Of a stretch of 30,470 bases of DNA, positions 22,438 to 30,445 are shown piece by piece. The position numbers and the translations under genes are program-made. The notes beneath the pieces are model-generated. The model was given only the letters and a program-made list of their open reading frames with translations, did not search any database and had not been told where the DNA came from. Numbering within the stretch: position 1 is the stretch's first letter; every line of letters begins with the position of its first letter. The DNA is from a virus. The stretch spans positions 1-30,470 of the IMG/VR virus record IMGVR_UViG_3300025872_000207; one strand, 5' to 3'.

Positions 22438-23991
22438 ATGGCAATTCAAACAATCCCAGGTCTAACTGGCTTCACGTATGCTCGTGTCGCATCTATGGAC
22501 AAGCGTGCTGTGGGTAAGCTAACTGACGCTAACCACCTGGAGAGCTTTCACTCAACTGAGCCTGCTGATTACGATAAGAAAATCATCAGTCTCTATACAC
22601 AGAGCTCTCTTTACAGCAATGACTTCCTAGACATGATCAACAAAAGCACGCCTTATTACATTGATAATAATAGCGATGCTTGGAAATGGCAAGTAGCTGT
22701 TCCCTACAAATTCCCTAAGATTATCGACATCCCTGCTTCAACTCTTGAGTTGAGCAAGCCTGGTATCGATGGTCAAGAGTTCCAATTGGTAATTGACACA
22801 AACGAGTTCTCTAAGAACGCAATCGTTTCTGTTGGTTCTCGCCAATATGGTCCTCGCTTTTACGTTATTAAGGATCCAGTTCCTTGGAACATGGGCTTCC
22901 TTTATAGCTTCACTTTGGTTACAGACAATCCAACTGTAGACTTCGTTAGCCCTACCTTCTTGCAAGTGGGTATTGAACTTGAGTTGGTTGATGCTGCAAT
23001 TGGTGAGTTCGATCAAGATTTGTTAGGTCTTCCTCGTTTGGGTGAGCAAATCACAATGTTTGAATCTTTGGGTTCTGCATATGGTTTTGAGCACAAAATC
23101 ACTGAGTGGGCTGATGACAAAATGATGCGTGACTCTGCAGGACGTCCTTTGGATATCCTTGTTTATGCACCTCAGCGTCGTAACCAACTTCCTTTGACTC
23201 GTAACGATGTTAAATGGGAGCCATTCATTGAGTTCTGGATGCGTAAGTCTATGCTTGAGTTGAAAGTTAAGCGTATGATTTGGTCTCGTCCTGGTACTGT
23301 TAAGACTAACGGTAGCAAGCAAGAACTTAAGCGTACATCTGCTGGTGTTTATCACAGAATGCGTAATAACGGTAACTTGGTTCAGTACAACCGTGGAGAA
23401 TTCACTGCAAACTTGATTCGTTCAGTGTTTGGTGACTTGTTCTATCGTCGTGTGGATGTTAAGGACCGTCGTGTTAAAATGTATACTAACGAAGCAGGTT
23501 TTGACGTGTTCCAACAAGCTTTGAAGACAGACGCTTTGAACAGTGGTTTGACATTCATGGCTGATAGCGGAAACCGTTACATGCAAGGAGAAGGTCAACA
23601 CATCACTTACAACTTTGCATTCGATGCAATGGTTACTCGTGAGACTGGTCGTGTTGAATTGATTCACTTGAAAGAACTTGACTTGCCTCAATCTAACCTT
23701 GAATTTGGTCAGAACAAGAAGTCAACTCCTGTATTCATGGTGTTCGACGTATCTCCAATGTCTGATGGTTCTTTGGTTAACAACATCCGTGAAGTTCGTA
23801 TGAAGGGTGCACCTTCTATGACTTGGGGTTATATCGATGGAACTCGTCACCACTTAGGCTTTGCTAAGTCTCAGGGTATGAGCTCTGCGAACAAATTCCC
23901 AGGATATGAAATCTGGATGAAGGATCGTTGTGATGTATTCATTGAAGACTTGTCTCGTACAGTTTTGATTGAAGAGATCCCACAATTCTAA
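22438..23991 (+). CDS. Major capsid protein
   Basis: A 517-aa protein following the scaffold, with codon use shifted to GGT, CGT, AAC and TTG, as in highly expressed genes. Size and place match the HK97-fold capsid proteins of crAss-like phages (~490-520 aa). The C-terminal part, GYEIWMKDRCDVFIEDLSRT, looks like the final strands of the A-domain/P-domain. It is preceded by a short leader AAAGGATAACAAA. A structured, G+C-rich RNA region follows the stop. The HK97 fold is inferred; no motif proves it. Confidence 0.85.
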   Translation: MAIQTIPGLTGFTYARVASMDKRAVGKLTDANHLESFHSTEPADYDKKIISLYTQSSLYSNDFLDMINKSTPYYIDNNSDAWKWQVAVPYKFPKIIDIPASTLELSKPGIDGQEFQLVIDTNEFSKNAIVSVGSRQYGPRFYVIKDPVPWNMGFLYSFTLVTDNPTVDFVSPTFLQVGIELELVDAAIGEFDQDLLGLPRLGEQITMFESLGSAYGFEHKITEWADDKMMRDSAGRPLDILVYAPQRRNQLPLTRNDVKWEPFIEFWMRKSMLELKVKRMIWSRPGTVKTNGSKQELKRTSAGVYHRMRNNGNLVQYNRGEFTANLIRSVFGDLFYRRVDVKDRRVKMYTNEAGFDVFQQALKTDALNSGLTFMADSGNRYMQGEGQHITYNFAFDAMVTRETGRVELIHLKELDLPQSNLEFGQNKKSTPVFMVFDVSPMSDGSLVNNIREVRMKGAPSMTWGYIDGTRHHLGFAKSQGMSSANKFPGYEIWMKDRCDVFIEDLSRTVLIEEIPQF

Positions 23992-23999
23992 GGATCCAC

Positions 24000-24138
24000 T
24001 CTAAGGATAATATCCTTAGACCCCTATACCGAGAAGAGAATGCCCCCCACACTCCCTGTGGGGGAGCTCTTCTCAAATTACAGAGTGTTTGGATTGGGGA
24101 GTCTCCCAGTCGCTGGCCCTTCGGTGGGAACCACTCTG
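24000..24138 (+). ncRNA. Structured RNA region after the capsid gene
   Basis: Three consecutive structures, unusually G+C-rich for this genome. First is a palindrome TCTAAGGATA/TATCCTTAGA (24000-24020). Second is a long hairpin with outer arms GAGAAGAG (24031-24038) and CTCTTCTC (24067-24074) and inner arms CCCCCAC (24044-24050) and GTGGGGG (24058-24064). Third is a branched domain closed by CAGAGTG (24081-24087) and CACTCTG (24132-24138), enclosing alternative stems GGGA/TCCC and CCAG/CTGG and a TTCG turn. No U-run follows, so simple termination is unlikely. It may protect the capsid mRNA end or act in cis. Confidence 0.65.
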
Positions 24139-24166
24139 CAAATAAAACCAAATAAATAAACTACAT

Positions 24167-25135
24167 ATGGGTAAGTTAGGTAAAATCTCAACAATTAAGA
24201 AGGAGTATAATAACTCACAACTTCAGACAATGCAAGGTGGTCTTGCACTTAAAGGCTTAACACGTATTCCTGGAACAGGGGTGTTTAAATATCCCTACAA
24301 GGAGCTGGATGGTCAATACAGAACAGGACTTGATCCTAATGCTGCATACATCCGCAGAATCCAAGATCCTCTAGAAAGAGAAATGGAAACTGAACGTGTT
24401 ACAAAACTTAAAGACAAGCTGCAAGCTGCACTTGGTGATATTGACTTAGGTCCTCGTTCTAGTTTCTGGAACTATGGATTGTCTACATCTACACAAGATA
24501 GTTTGCATGTTCAACCTGTGAAATTGCTGGATGGTGATAACTTCTTTGATCTTGCTATTCCTCTTCAGGAATTAGCTTTCTCTTGGTTACGTGTTCATCC
24601 AACAATTGCAAGCTCATATCAAGCTTGGGAGCGTGGTGAATATGCTGCTGAAACTCAGTTCTATGTAGCTGATGATGAAATCGAGAATGCTGTACTCTTC
24701 AAGAAGAAGCAACTTATCAATAAAGCTATTGTTAAGTTTGACAGTATGACTCCTGAGAAGAAGAGAAAAGTGGCACGTTTGTTGGGACTACCTGTAACTG
24801 ATGATACTAAAGAGGAAGCAGTTTACAACCTTGTAGACAATGTCCTTAAACAAACCGAGTTTAAAAACGGTAAGTATCAAGGGTTAAATCCTGTTGAAGT
24901 GTTCACACGCTTTGCAGATATGAAGGATAACTTACTACATATTAAAGACTTAGTGAAACAAGCAATCACTCACTCTGTTTATAGAGCTAAGCCAAATGGT
25001 AAAATCTATGAAGGTGAGTTTGAAATAGCTAAGGACGAAGATGATTTAATTAAACAACTTGCAGATGATGATAACCAAGACTTGCTCTTGACCCTCGAAG
25101 GTAAGTTGAAAACTAAGAAATTAGCTGCAGTATGA
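24167..25135 (+). CDS. Putative head/connector structural protein (322 aa)
   Basis: A 322-aa soluble protein starting within the repeated leader CTACATATGG. The N-terminal part is basic with Gly-rich turns (KGLTRIPGTGVFKYPYKELD). The middle is aromatic (SSFWNYGLSTSTQDS, ELAFSWLRVHPTIASSYQAW). The C-terminus is helical and acidic. It lies right after the capsid gene and overlaps the next gene by 4 bp. In crAss-like phages this position holds a virion protein of the head or neck; I make no finer assignment. Confidence 0.7.
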   Translation: MGKLGKISTIKKEYNNSQLQTMQGGLALKGLTRIPGTGVFKYPYKELDGQYRTGLDPNAAYIRRIQDPLEREMETERVTKLKDKLQAALGDIDLGPRSSFWNYGLSTSTQDSLHVQPVKLLDGDNFFDLAIPLQELAFSWLRVHPTIASSYQAWERGEYAAETQFYVADDEIENAVLFKKKQLINKAIVKFDSMTPEKKRKVARLLGLPVTDDTKEEAVYNLVDNVLKQTEFKNGKYQGLNPVEVFTRFADMKDNLLHIKDLVKQAITHSVYRAKPNGKIYEGEFEIAKDEDDLIKQLADDDNQDLLLTLEGKLKTKKLAAV

Positions 25136-25863
25136 TACCAGTAGACAGTTTGTTGTACAAGATAGACCAAAAACTAAATAAACTGTCAACCAACATTCAC
25201 CAGCAAATAAACTTAGAAGATAAGATATTGGCTTTGAATGAAGCCCAAATAAAGCTGATAAAACAAAAGGTTGATGGTTTTAGTGTAATAAGTGGAATGG
25301 GACTCGACGCTTTCAAGAAGCGTTATGAGGACCTCCAAAGCTTGGTTATAACCTACAACCACCAGCCCCTTAAGTTGAAACTTAAGAACAAAGAACTAAA
25401 TCAATGGTTTGCCAATATACACCTACTTGATCCCAAGTATATGTTCTACATAGATGCATATGTAATTGCGGACAAGGGAGTGTGTAAGGACAGAAAGATC
25501 TGGATTAACAGAGACTTGGCTAAACATGGTGACCTTCAGTTCATTCTGAATAACGATCACTACAAACCAAGCTTTGAATACCAAGAGACTTTCAACTTCC
25601 TTTCGACAGATGAAATAAGCATCTTCACTGATGGCACGTTCACACCAAAGCATATCTACATGTCATACATGAGATATCCTGTTTACATAGACAAAACTGG
25701 TTATGTAAGATTTGATGGAACTGACTCAGTGGACCAAGACTGCGAACTTGAACTCTATCTAGAGGATGAATTGGTAGACTTAACAGTACAAAACCTGGCT
25801 ATGTACACAGAGAACGCTGCTGCTGTTCAGAGTGCACAGTTCAGGATACAGACAAACGAATAA
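25132..25863 (+). CDS. Putative neck/ring protein (243 aa)
   Basis: A 243-aa protein. The N-terminus is a helical segment with heptad spacing (LYKIDQKLNKLSTNIHQQIN); the rest is beta-rich (FYIDAYVIADKGVCKDRKIW, YPVYIDKTGYVRFDGTDSVD). The ending, DCELELYLEDELVDLTVQNL, is a pattern I loosely associate with crAss-like connector proteins. A head-to-tail adaptor role fits its place after the 322-aa gene, with which it shares a 4-bp overlap. Inference from context. Confidence 0.7.
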   Translation: MIPVDSLLYKIDQKLNKLSTNIHQQINLEDKILALNEAQIKLIKQKVDGFSVISGMGLDAFKKRYEDLQSLVITYNHQPLKLKLKNKELNQWFANIHLLDPKYMFYIDAYVIADKGVCKDRKIWINRDLAKHGDLQFILNNDHYKPSFEYQETFNFLSTDEISIFTDGTFTPKHIYMSYMRYPVYIDKTGYVRFDGTDSVDQDCELELYLEDELVDLTVQNLAMYTENAAAVQSAQFRIQTNE

Positions 25864-25891
25864 ATTTTTTAATCACCTAAAATAAAGCAAA

Positions 25892-27064
25892 ATGGCTGAT
25901 TTTTCATTAACTACGCTCTTCGTAGTACCAGTAGGGCAAACTGCGCTCCCTAGCTCTGGATCTACGCAAGACTTAACAGCAGGTCAGGTAGGTATCTACA
26001 AAGCTGACTACACTGTTGCCAACGCTGGTAACATTGCTGCTGCTCCTTACTTTTATATTGCGCAGGGCCGTACTAACACTTATCTGCAAGGCTCTAAGCG
26101 TTCTGATAAGATTAAAGGCTGTCCTTCAGGTGCTGGTTGCAATAGCAACGTAACTGAGTGGTATAAAGTGAACGGTTGTCCTACACCATTGACTCAGATC
26201 ACTGATGTAGTTAACTGGAACGTACAGTGTGGTGACATTGTTACCTTGACACTTCGTGCTCACTCTAGCTACTTGGATACTTTGTATTTCAACGGTTTCA
26301 CTCGTTCAGTGACTGTAAATGCTCCTTGTTGCAACTGTGGTGATAACCCATGTGACACTGTAGACATTCCTGCATTCATTGATGATGTTATCTACCATTT
26401 GAATTTGCAAGCTCCAGGTAACAACCCTGATAACATCACTTTCTCTGACTTCTATCAGTTCCAGAGAATTGGTAACGACCAAAACGCTTTCTTGCGTATC
26501 ACTGGTAAGCCTCTTACCAAATATGGTCAGCCTTGTGATGTTGCAGCGTTTCCTTTCGAGTATGACAGAATGTGGTTCCGTACATTCGTATTCAGTGGAC
26601 CTGCTACAACTGCTGACTTCATTGTAGCTGATCCTTGTAACATTGTTGCTGATCCTGTAGTTGTACAGCGTTCTTCTTACGCTACTGGTACTTCTGCTGA
26701 GATTGCACAATTGGAGAAAAACTTCTACAGCTACCAAGCTGGTTACTTGAAGCATTTGTACAGAATGAATGGCTACAACGAGAACTTTGAATCTTGGGTT
26801 AGTGATGGTACAACTTATACCACCTACTACATCAAATTCAATGAGCTTGACAAGTCTGCATACAGCTGGGGTGACTACATCAAAGAAGATAGCACTGTAA
26901 TCATCGCTGTTGAAAAAGACAGTCTTGCTGAAGCTGCTATTGAAGCTGTTCTTGTAGCTGGTCTTGGTGCAGTGGCTGATGAGAATGGAGTTTGTGTAAC
27001 AACTACTTCTACCACAACCACAGTATGGCCTTCTACTTCTACTACTACAACCTTGATTCCGTAA
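25892..27064 (+). CDS. Virion protein with Cys clusters and poly-Thr tail
   Basis: A 390-aa protein with capsid-like, highly expressed codon use. The N-terminal ~120 residues are an Ig-like beta layout (VGIYKADYTVANAGNIAAAP). Cys clusters follow (GCPSGAGCNSN, CCNCGDNPC), then a mixed domain. The end (368-390) is TTTSTTTTVWPSTSTTTTLI. Thr-rich tails recur in two later proteins here. Abundant expression, repeats and location suggest a major tail, auxiliary-capsid or surface protein; which one is unclear. Confidence 0.75.
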   Translation: MADFSLTTLFVVPVGQTALPSSGSTQDLTAGQVGIYKADYTVANAGNIAAAPYFYIAQGRTNTYLQGSKRSDKIKGCPSGAGCNSNVTEWYKVNGCPTPLTQITDVVNWNVQCGDIVTLTLRAHSSYLDTLYFNGFTRSVTVNAPCCNCGDNPCDTVDIPAFIDDVIYHLNLQAPGNNPDNITFSDFYQFQRIGNDQNAFLRITGKPLTKYGQPCDVAAFPFEYDRMWFRTFVFSGPATTADFIVADPCNIVADPVVVQRSSYATGTSAEIAQLEKNFYSYQAGYLKHLYRMNGYNENFESWVSDGTTYTTYYIKFNELDKSAYSWGDYIKEDSTVIIAVEKDSLAEAAIEAVLVAGLGAVADENGVCVTTTSTTTTVWPSTSTTTTLIP

Positions 27065-27096
27065 TAGTAGGATAGTAACATAGATTATATTAACCT

Positions 27097-27147
27097 AAGC
27101 CAGAGGTGAGAGGATACAAACTCAGATCCTCTGGCTTATTTATTTAA
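27097..27147 (+). terminator. Terminator-like hairpin with alternative stem
   Basis: AAGCCAGAGG (27097-27106) and CCTCTGGCTT (27128-27137) form a perfect 10-bp stem followed by ATTTATTTAAAA. An alternative 7-bp stem, AGAGGAT (27109-27115) with ATCCTCT (27126-27132), cannot form at the same time as the main stem. It lies 33 bp after the stop of the 390-aa gene and 17 bp before the next ATG, so it probably reduces read-through. Confidence 0.7.
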
Positions 27148-27153
27148 AACAAC

Positions 27154-27717
27154 ATGGCAGATTTAAAACTAGATATATTGGTGATCCCTACATATAATGT
27201 AACCACATTGGGGGTTGCTGATGCTTCTACCTATCCAACTAATCCACCTGTTGTTTCTGGTGCTACGATTGAGATTACTGTTCCTGGATTTGGTACATTC
27301 TTTAAACCGTTCAGTGTTAACGACTTTAACATATTCACTACATCAAACTTGGGCATAACACCTCCAGGGATAGATCAACCTCTTCCTGATGGTGTGTATC
27401 GTTTGAAATATTCTGTTGCTCCTGCGTATAAAAACTTTGTAGAAAAGTCTATTATGCGCATTGAACAGCTACAAGAAAAGTTTGATGGTGCGTTTATGAA
27501 GTTGGATATGATGGAATGTGATAGAGCTATAAAAACACAAGCGTTTGTAGATCTGAACACCATAAACTTCTTCATCCAGGGAGCTCTAGCTGCTGCAAAT
27601 AACTGTGCTGATGTTGAAGCAACAAAGATGTACAATCAGGCAGATATGATGCTGAATAACTTTATTAAAAACAATTGTGGCTGTTCTGGAAACAACTACG
27701 TCATAAACTTCTACTAA
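27154..27717 (+). CDS. Unrecognised structural-region protein (187 aa)
   Basis: A 187-aa protein starting MADLKLDILVIPTYNVTTLG; the first ~90 residues are a beta-sandwich-like domain (ATIEITVPGFGTFFKPFSVN), the rest helical with cysteines (MKLDMMECDRAIKTQ, FIKNNCGCSGNNYVINFY). The N-terminus resembles that of the preceding 390-aa protein (MADFSLTTLFVVP), so the two may share a domain type. Probably a virion or tail component. Confidence 0.72.
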   Translation: MADLKLDILVIPTYNVTTLGVADASTYPTNPPVVSGATIEITVPGFGTFFKPFSVNDFNIFTTSNLGITPPGIDQPLPDGVYRLKYSVAPAYKNFVEKSIMRIEQLQEKFDGAFMKLDMMECDRAIKTQAFVDLNTINFFIQGALAAANNCADVEATKMYNQADMMLNNFIKNNCGCSGNNYVINFY

Positions 27718-27718
27718 T

Positions 27719-27871
27719 ATGGCAGTATGTAAAAAATGTGGAGCTAAGGTTGGATGTGGATGTCAATTGATTAACGGTCTTTGTGCAGCATGTAACAGTG
27801 CTGTAAAACAAGGAAGAAAACTTATAGGAAATGTTATCACCCAGGCTTACAAGTTGTCCAGAATGCGCTAG
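27719..27871 (+). CDS. Small zinc-ribbon-like protein (50 aa)
   Basis: A 50-aa frame from ATG 27719, 1 bp after the previous stop. Cysteines: CKKCGAKVGCGC (4-15) and CAAC (22-25), a compact zinc ribbon. The tail is basic. The same pattern (CG.K.GC.C.LINGLCAAC) is one I associate with small proteins in Bacteroidota phage tail regions. Its 3' end overlaps the next frame by 41 bp. Confidence 0.75.
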   Translation: MAVCKKCGAKVGCGCQLINGLCAACNSAVKQGRKLIGNVITQAYKLSRMR

Positions 27872-28097
27872 TATTCCTGCACTTATTGCTACAATAGATT
27901 GCAAGCTAGCTGAATTAGGAAACAACTTATACAATAATGTTGTATTTATGTTGAACCAGCCTGTACCTGGAGGTGTGATGCTGGCCCTCATAAACTACAG
28001 AAGAATACTTGCTTACAAGTATTGTAACCCCGATTATGCTGCTCCATATACAGTGAATATGATAGCTAGCAGAGTAAAACTTTTAAAATATAAATAA
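27831..28097 (+). CDS. Unrecognised protein (88 aa), overlaps zinc gene
   Basis: An 88-aa frame in the +1 frame relative to the zinc protein. It begins MLSPRLTSCPECASIPALIA, adding a CPEC knuckle, then helical stretches (CKLAELGNNLYNNVVFMLNQ) and a basic end. Start could be ATG 27831. The overlap and the shared Cys theme raise the possibility of ribosomal frameshifting joining the two. It ends immediately before the next ATG at 28098. Confidence 0.7.
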   Translation: MLSPRLTSCPECASIPALIATIDCKLAELGNNLYNNVVFMLNQPVPGGVMLALINYRRILAYKYCNPDYAAPYTVNMIASRVKLLKYK

Positions 28098-29225
28098 ATG
28101 TCTAACAATTGTTCAAATTGCTATAATGGTTGTGCAGAAACCATATCTGATCAATGTGTAAGATATACGGGTGTTGATGTTCCCATTTTGGGAATTCAGA
28201 CAGGAGATTCTCTCTCGTATGTTGAACAAGCTTTGATTACATTTCTAGTTTCTACACTAGATGGTACAGGAATAACGCTTGTTATTGATCCTCAAATCAT
28301 CTGTGAAATTGTAAACAAAAACCTTATAGAATGTGAAGATCTCACTCTTCCAAATGTAATACAAGCATTAATCAAAGCTATCTGTGAGTTAGACGAAAGA
28401 CTTACTTCTCTTGAACTTGATTTTGCTGCTTTGGAAGGATCATATGATGTAGATTGTCTTGAAGGTGTGAACAGTGGTTCTGGAACCCATGACATTCTTC
28501 AGGCAGCTATCAATAAAATATGTGGTCTGGAAATTGACCTTACAGCTCTTGCTATTGATGTAGATACAAACTACGTTAAGTTGTCTGAGCTTAATGCGTT
28601 AATTGCAGCCTATCTTGCTAGTGTAGGAACTAGCACCAAGTATTACAATCGTATGGTTCCATACACTGTTGTAGAATTTTATGGTGATCCTACTGGTAAG
28701 TTTGATGTAACAGGAGCTGGTACTGGTGACTGGGAGAAGATCTATTTGTGTAATGGTAACAACGGCACTCCTGATAAAAGAGGACGTGTACCAGTTGGTG
28801 CTACAACAGGAATGGGTGGTGGAGCTTTGAATCCTGCAGTTGATCCTGCTGTTTCTGGCAACCCTGCTTACACTCTGTTAGGAACCGCTGGTTCTAACAC
28901 AGTGACTCTTTCAGCTACACAGATTCCTGCTCACTCTCACAGTGCTACAAACACTGTCACTGTTACTAACCACACTCATAATACTGTCCTAGTTGGAAGT
29001 CAGGTGGGACTTACATCTACCACTCCTATTGTACAAACTGCTACATATGGAGGCAACACAAGCTATAGCTTGTCAGGTGCTGTAGGCACACCGAATATAG
29101 GCACTACTAGTGAGAACAAGAGTGATGTAACAGTGGATACTGTGATTGGATCTACAGGAGGCGGATTAGCCCATACAAACTACCAGCCTGGTCTGGGATG
29201 TTATTACATTATGTACATTCCTTAA
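28098..29225 (+). CDS. Tail fibre-like protein with collar domain
   Basis: A 375-aa protein. The N-terminus is Cys-rich (MSNNCSNCYNGCAETISDQC). Residues 85-180 are helical, likely a trimeric stalk. The C-terminal ~180 residues match the phage tail-collar pattern: WEKIYLCNGNNGTPDKRGRV then PVGATTG (212-238). Then come IPAHSHS (277-283) and NHTHN (291-295), His pairs like the metal-binding ones of T4 short-fibre-type proteins, and the closing NYQPGLGCYYIMYIP. It is probably a receptor-binding or fibre tip protein. Confidence 0.8.
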   Translation: MSNNCSNCYNGCAETISDQCVRYTGVDVPILGIQTGDSLSYVEQALITFLVSTLDGTGITLVIDPQIICEIVNKNLIECEDLTLPNVIQALIKAICELDERLTSLELDFAALEGSYDVDCLEGVNSGSGTHDILQAAINKICGLEIDLTALAIDVDTNYVKLSELNALIAAYLASVGTSTKYYNRMVPYTVVEFYGDPTGKFDVTGAGTGDWEKIYLCNGNNGTPDKRGRVPVGATTGMGGGALNPAVDPAVSGNPAYTLLGTAGSNTVTLSATQIPAHSHSATNTVTVTNHTHNTVLVGSQVGLTSTTPIVQTATYGGNTSYSLSGAVGTPNIGTTSENKSDVTVDTVIGSTGGGLAHTNYQPGLGCYYIMYIP

Positions 29226-29239
29226 ACTTCTTACGTAAA

Positions 29240-29524
29240 ATGATATTCCTTCCAGAAAATCCTTGCTGTAATCCTGTACCAGTAACAAACACTATTCCTT
29301 GCCCTGGATCAAACCCTTGTGCATCAAATATAGTGTCATCTGATTATGTTGGGTATAGTGGCCCTAATCTTCCCTGTACAACCATCCAAACCTGCAATAC
29401 ACTCACAGTGTCTTTGCAGAAGTTAGATGAACAAATCTGCATTCTTAAAAGCACTGTGTATTCTTTACAGCAGCAGATTAATGCAATTAATGCCACTACC
29501 ACCACAACAACTACACTTATTTAA
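29240..29524 (+). CDS. Small Cys-rich protein with poly-Thr end (94 aa)
   Basis: Start at ATG 29240 (MIFLPENPCCNPVPVTNTIP); an upstream start at 29198 lies within the fibre gene. Six or more cysteines lie in the first 60 residues (CCNPVPVTN, CPGSNPC). A helical coiled-coil segment follows (LTVSLQKLDEQICILKSTVY), and the end is ATTTTTTTLI. Likely a small virion or fibre-associated protein. Confidence 0.7.
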   Translation: MIFLPENPCCNPVPVTNTIPCPGSNPCASNIVSSDYVGYSGPNLPCTTIQTCNTLTVSLQKLDEQICILKSTVYSLQQQINAINATTTTTTTLI

Positions 29525-29535
29525 ATCAATAACTC

Positions 29536-30372
29536 ATGACGGTATTAATAACATTAACAACAGCTGGAACTGATACAGGACCATTCGATCTCTATTCAGA
29601 TGTCGATGGTTATGTGTCAGCATTTGAAACAGGTGTGAGTAAAGCAGCTCTAGAAGCTGGTTATTCTTCAGCTCTTGTTCCAAATGGCACCACAGTGATT
29701 AGAGTGAAGTCTACAGGAATTTGTACAAATTATGTAGACATTACAGTAACCACAACCACTACAACAACAACCAGCAGTACAACCACTACAACCACCACTA
29801 CAGTCTTTGTATGTGCTGATTGTAGAAACTGGGATTATGTTTCAGAAAACATTCCTGAAGCAGGAGACATTATTCACTATTATAGCTGCTATGATGGTTC
29901 TGCTCAGAGCATAGCGTTGAGCTTTGGTGATCCTAGTGGAAACTTCTGTAACTGTAATAGTGTAGATCTTCCATACACAGAGAATGGCACTATAATTACA
30001 GAGGTGGGAATCTGTACAACCACCACAACTACCACCCTATTTACAAACTTGGTATTTGACTTGTCAACTGGTATAGGTGGATATACAATCGGTGGAATAG
30101 ATGTAAACTCTGTAACACCAACTCTCACTGGAGGAACAGATGTTCCATTCAGCACAGATACACACTCATACAACACAAGCCAAACAGGCTTAAGTGAAAC
30201 CTTGAACATATTTGTTTCATCATTCACTTTGAACGGTTGTATCACTGTAACTGACAGCTCTTCAGTGAGTTATCAACAGAATGTGACCTCGTCTGGAACA
30301 TACACTTTCTCAGGACTAGTTATTGACAACATAACACCTGTCCTTGTAGTGTGTGCAGACAATGTATGCTAA
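29536..30372 (+). CDS. Modular protein with poly-Thr linkers (278 aa)
   Basis: A 278-aa protein with three parts joined by Thr runs. Residues 1-70 form a small domain (FDLYSDVDGYVSAFETGVSK). A Thr-rich linker follows (71-89). A Cys-rich middle (CADCRNWDYV, FCNCNS) ends in a second run (TTTTTTTL near 160-168). The beta-rich C-terminal domain ends in VVCADNVC. This bead-and-linker form suits a surface-displayed or fibre protein. Linkers may be glycosylated; that is inference. It is the last gene before the terminator. Confidence 0.75.
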   Translation: MTVLITLTTAGTDTGPFDLYSDVDGYVSAFETGVSKAALEAGYSSALVPNGTTVIRVKSTGICTNYVDITVTTTTTTTTSSTTTTTTTTVFVCADCRNWDYVSENIPEAGDIIHYYSCYDGSAQSIALSFGDPSGNFCNCNSVDLPYTENGTIITEVGICTTTTTTTLFTNLVFDLSTGIGGYTIGGIDVNSVTPTLTGGTDVPFSTDTHSYNTSQTGLSETLNIFVSSFTLNGCITVTDSSSVSYQQNVTSSGTYTFSGLVIDNITPVLVVCADNVC

Positions 30373-30381
30373 TTGACTAAA

Positions 30382-30445
30382 AAGCCTTGTTTGTTGGTTT
30401 TCAAGGCTTCTCCCTGGGGTTTCCACCCTGGGGAGTTTTTATTTT
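30382..30445 (+). terminator. Tandem hairpins, strong terminator of virion arm
   Basis: AAGCCTT (30382-30388) pairs with AAGGCTT (30403-30409). Directly after, CTCCCTGGGG (30410-30419) pairs with CCCTGGGGAG (30426-30435), a 10-bp stem with two G-U pairs and a 6-base loop, followed by TTTTTATTTT. It sits 10 bp after the stop of the 278-aa gene and is the clearest terminator in the window. Confidence 0.88.

Noticed and set aside
24081-24138. Possible tRNA (7-bp closing stem CAGAGTG/CACTCTG)
   Set aside because: Only 58 nt, no anticodon arm of correct size and no TTCGA-type T loop; treated as another RNA structure.
23939-24151. 70-codon minus-strand frame over the end of the capsid gene and following gap
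   Set aside because: It covers the G+C-rich hairpins antisense; composition is explained by RNA structure and no leader is seen.
26306-26755. 149-codon open frame on the minus strand within the 390-aa virion gene
   Set aside because: Antisense to a well-supported gene with biased codons; Ser/Val/Arg-rich composition is the shadow of that codon use.
29748-30038. CRISPR-like or diversity-generating repeat
   Set aside because: Thr-codon microsatellite inside a gene; no regular spacers and no reverse transcriptase in the window.
29904-30245. 113-codon minus-strand frame opposite the 278-aa protein
   Set aside because: Val-rich run is the reverse of Thr codons; no independent support.
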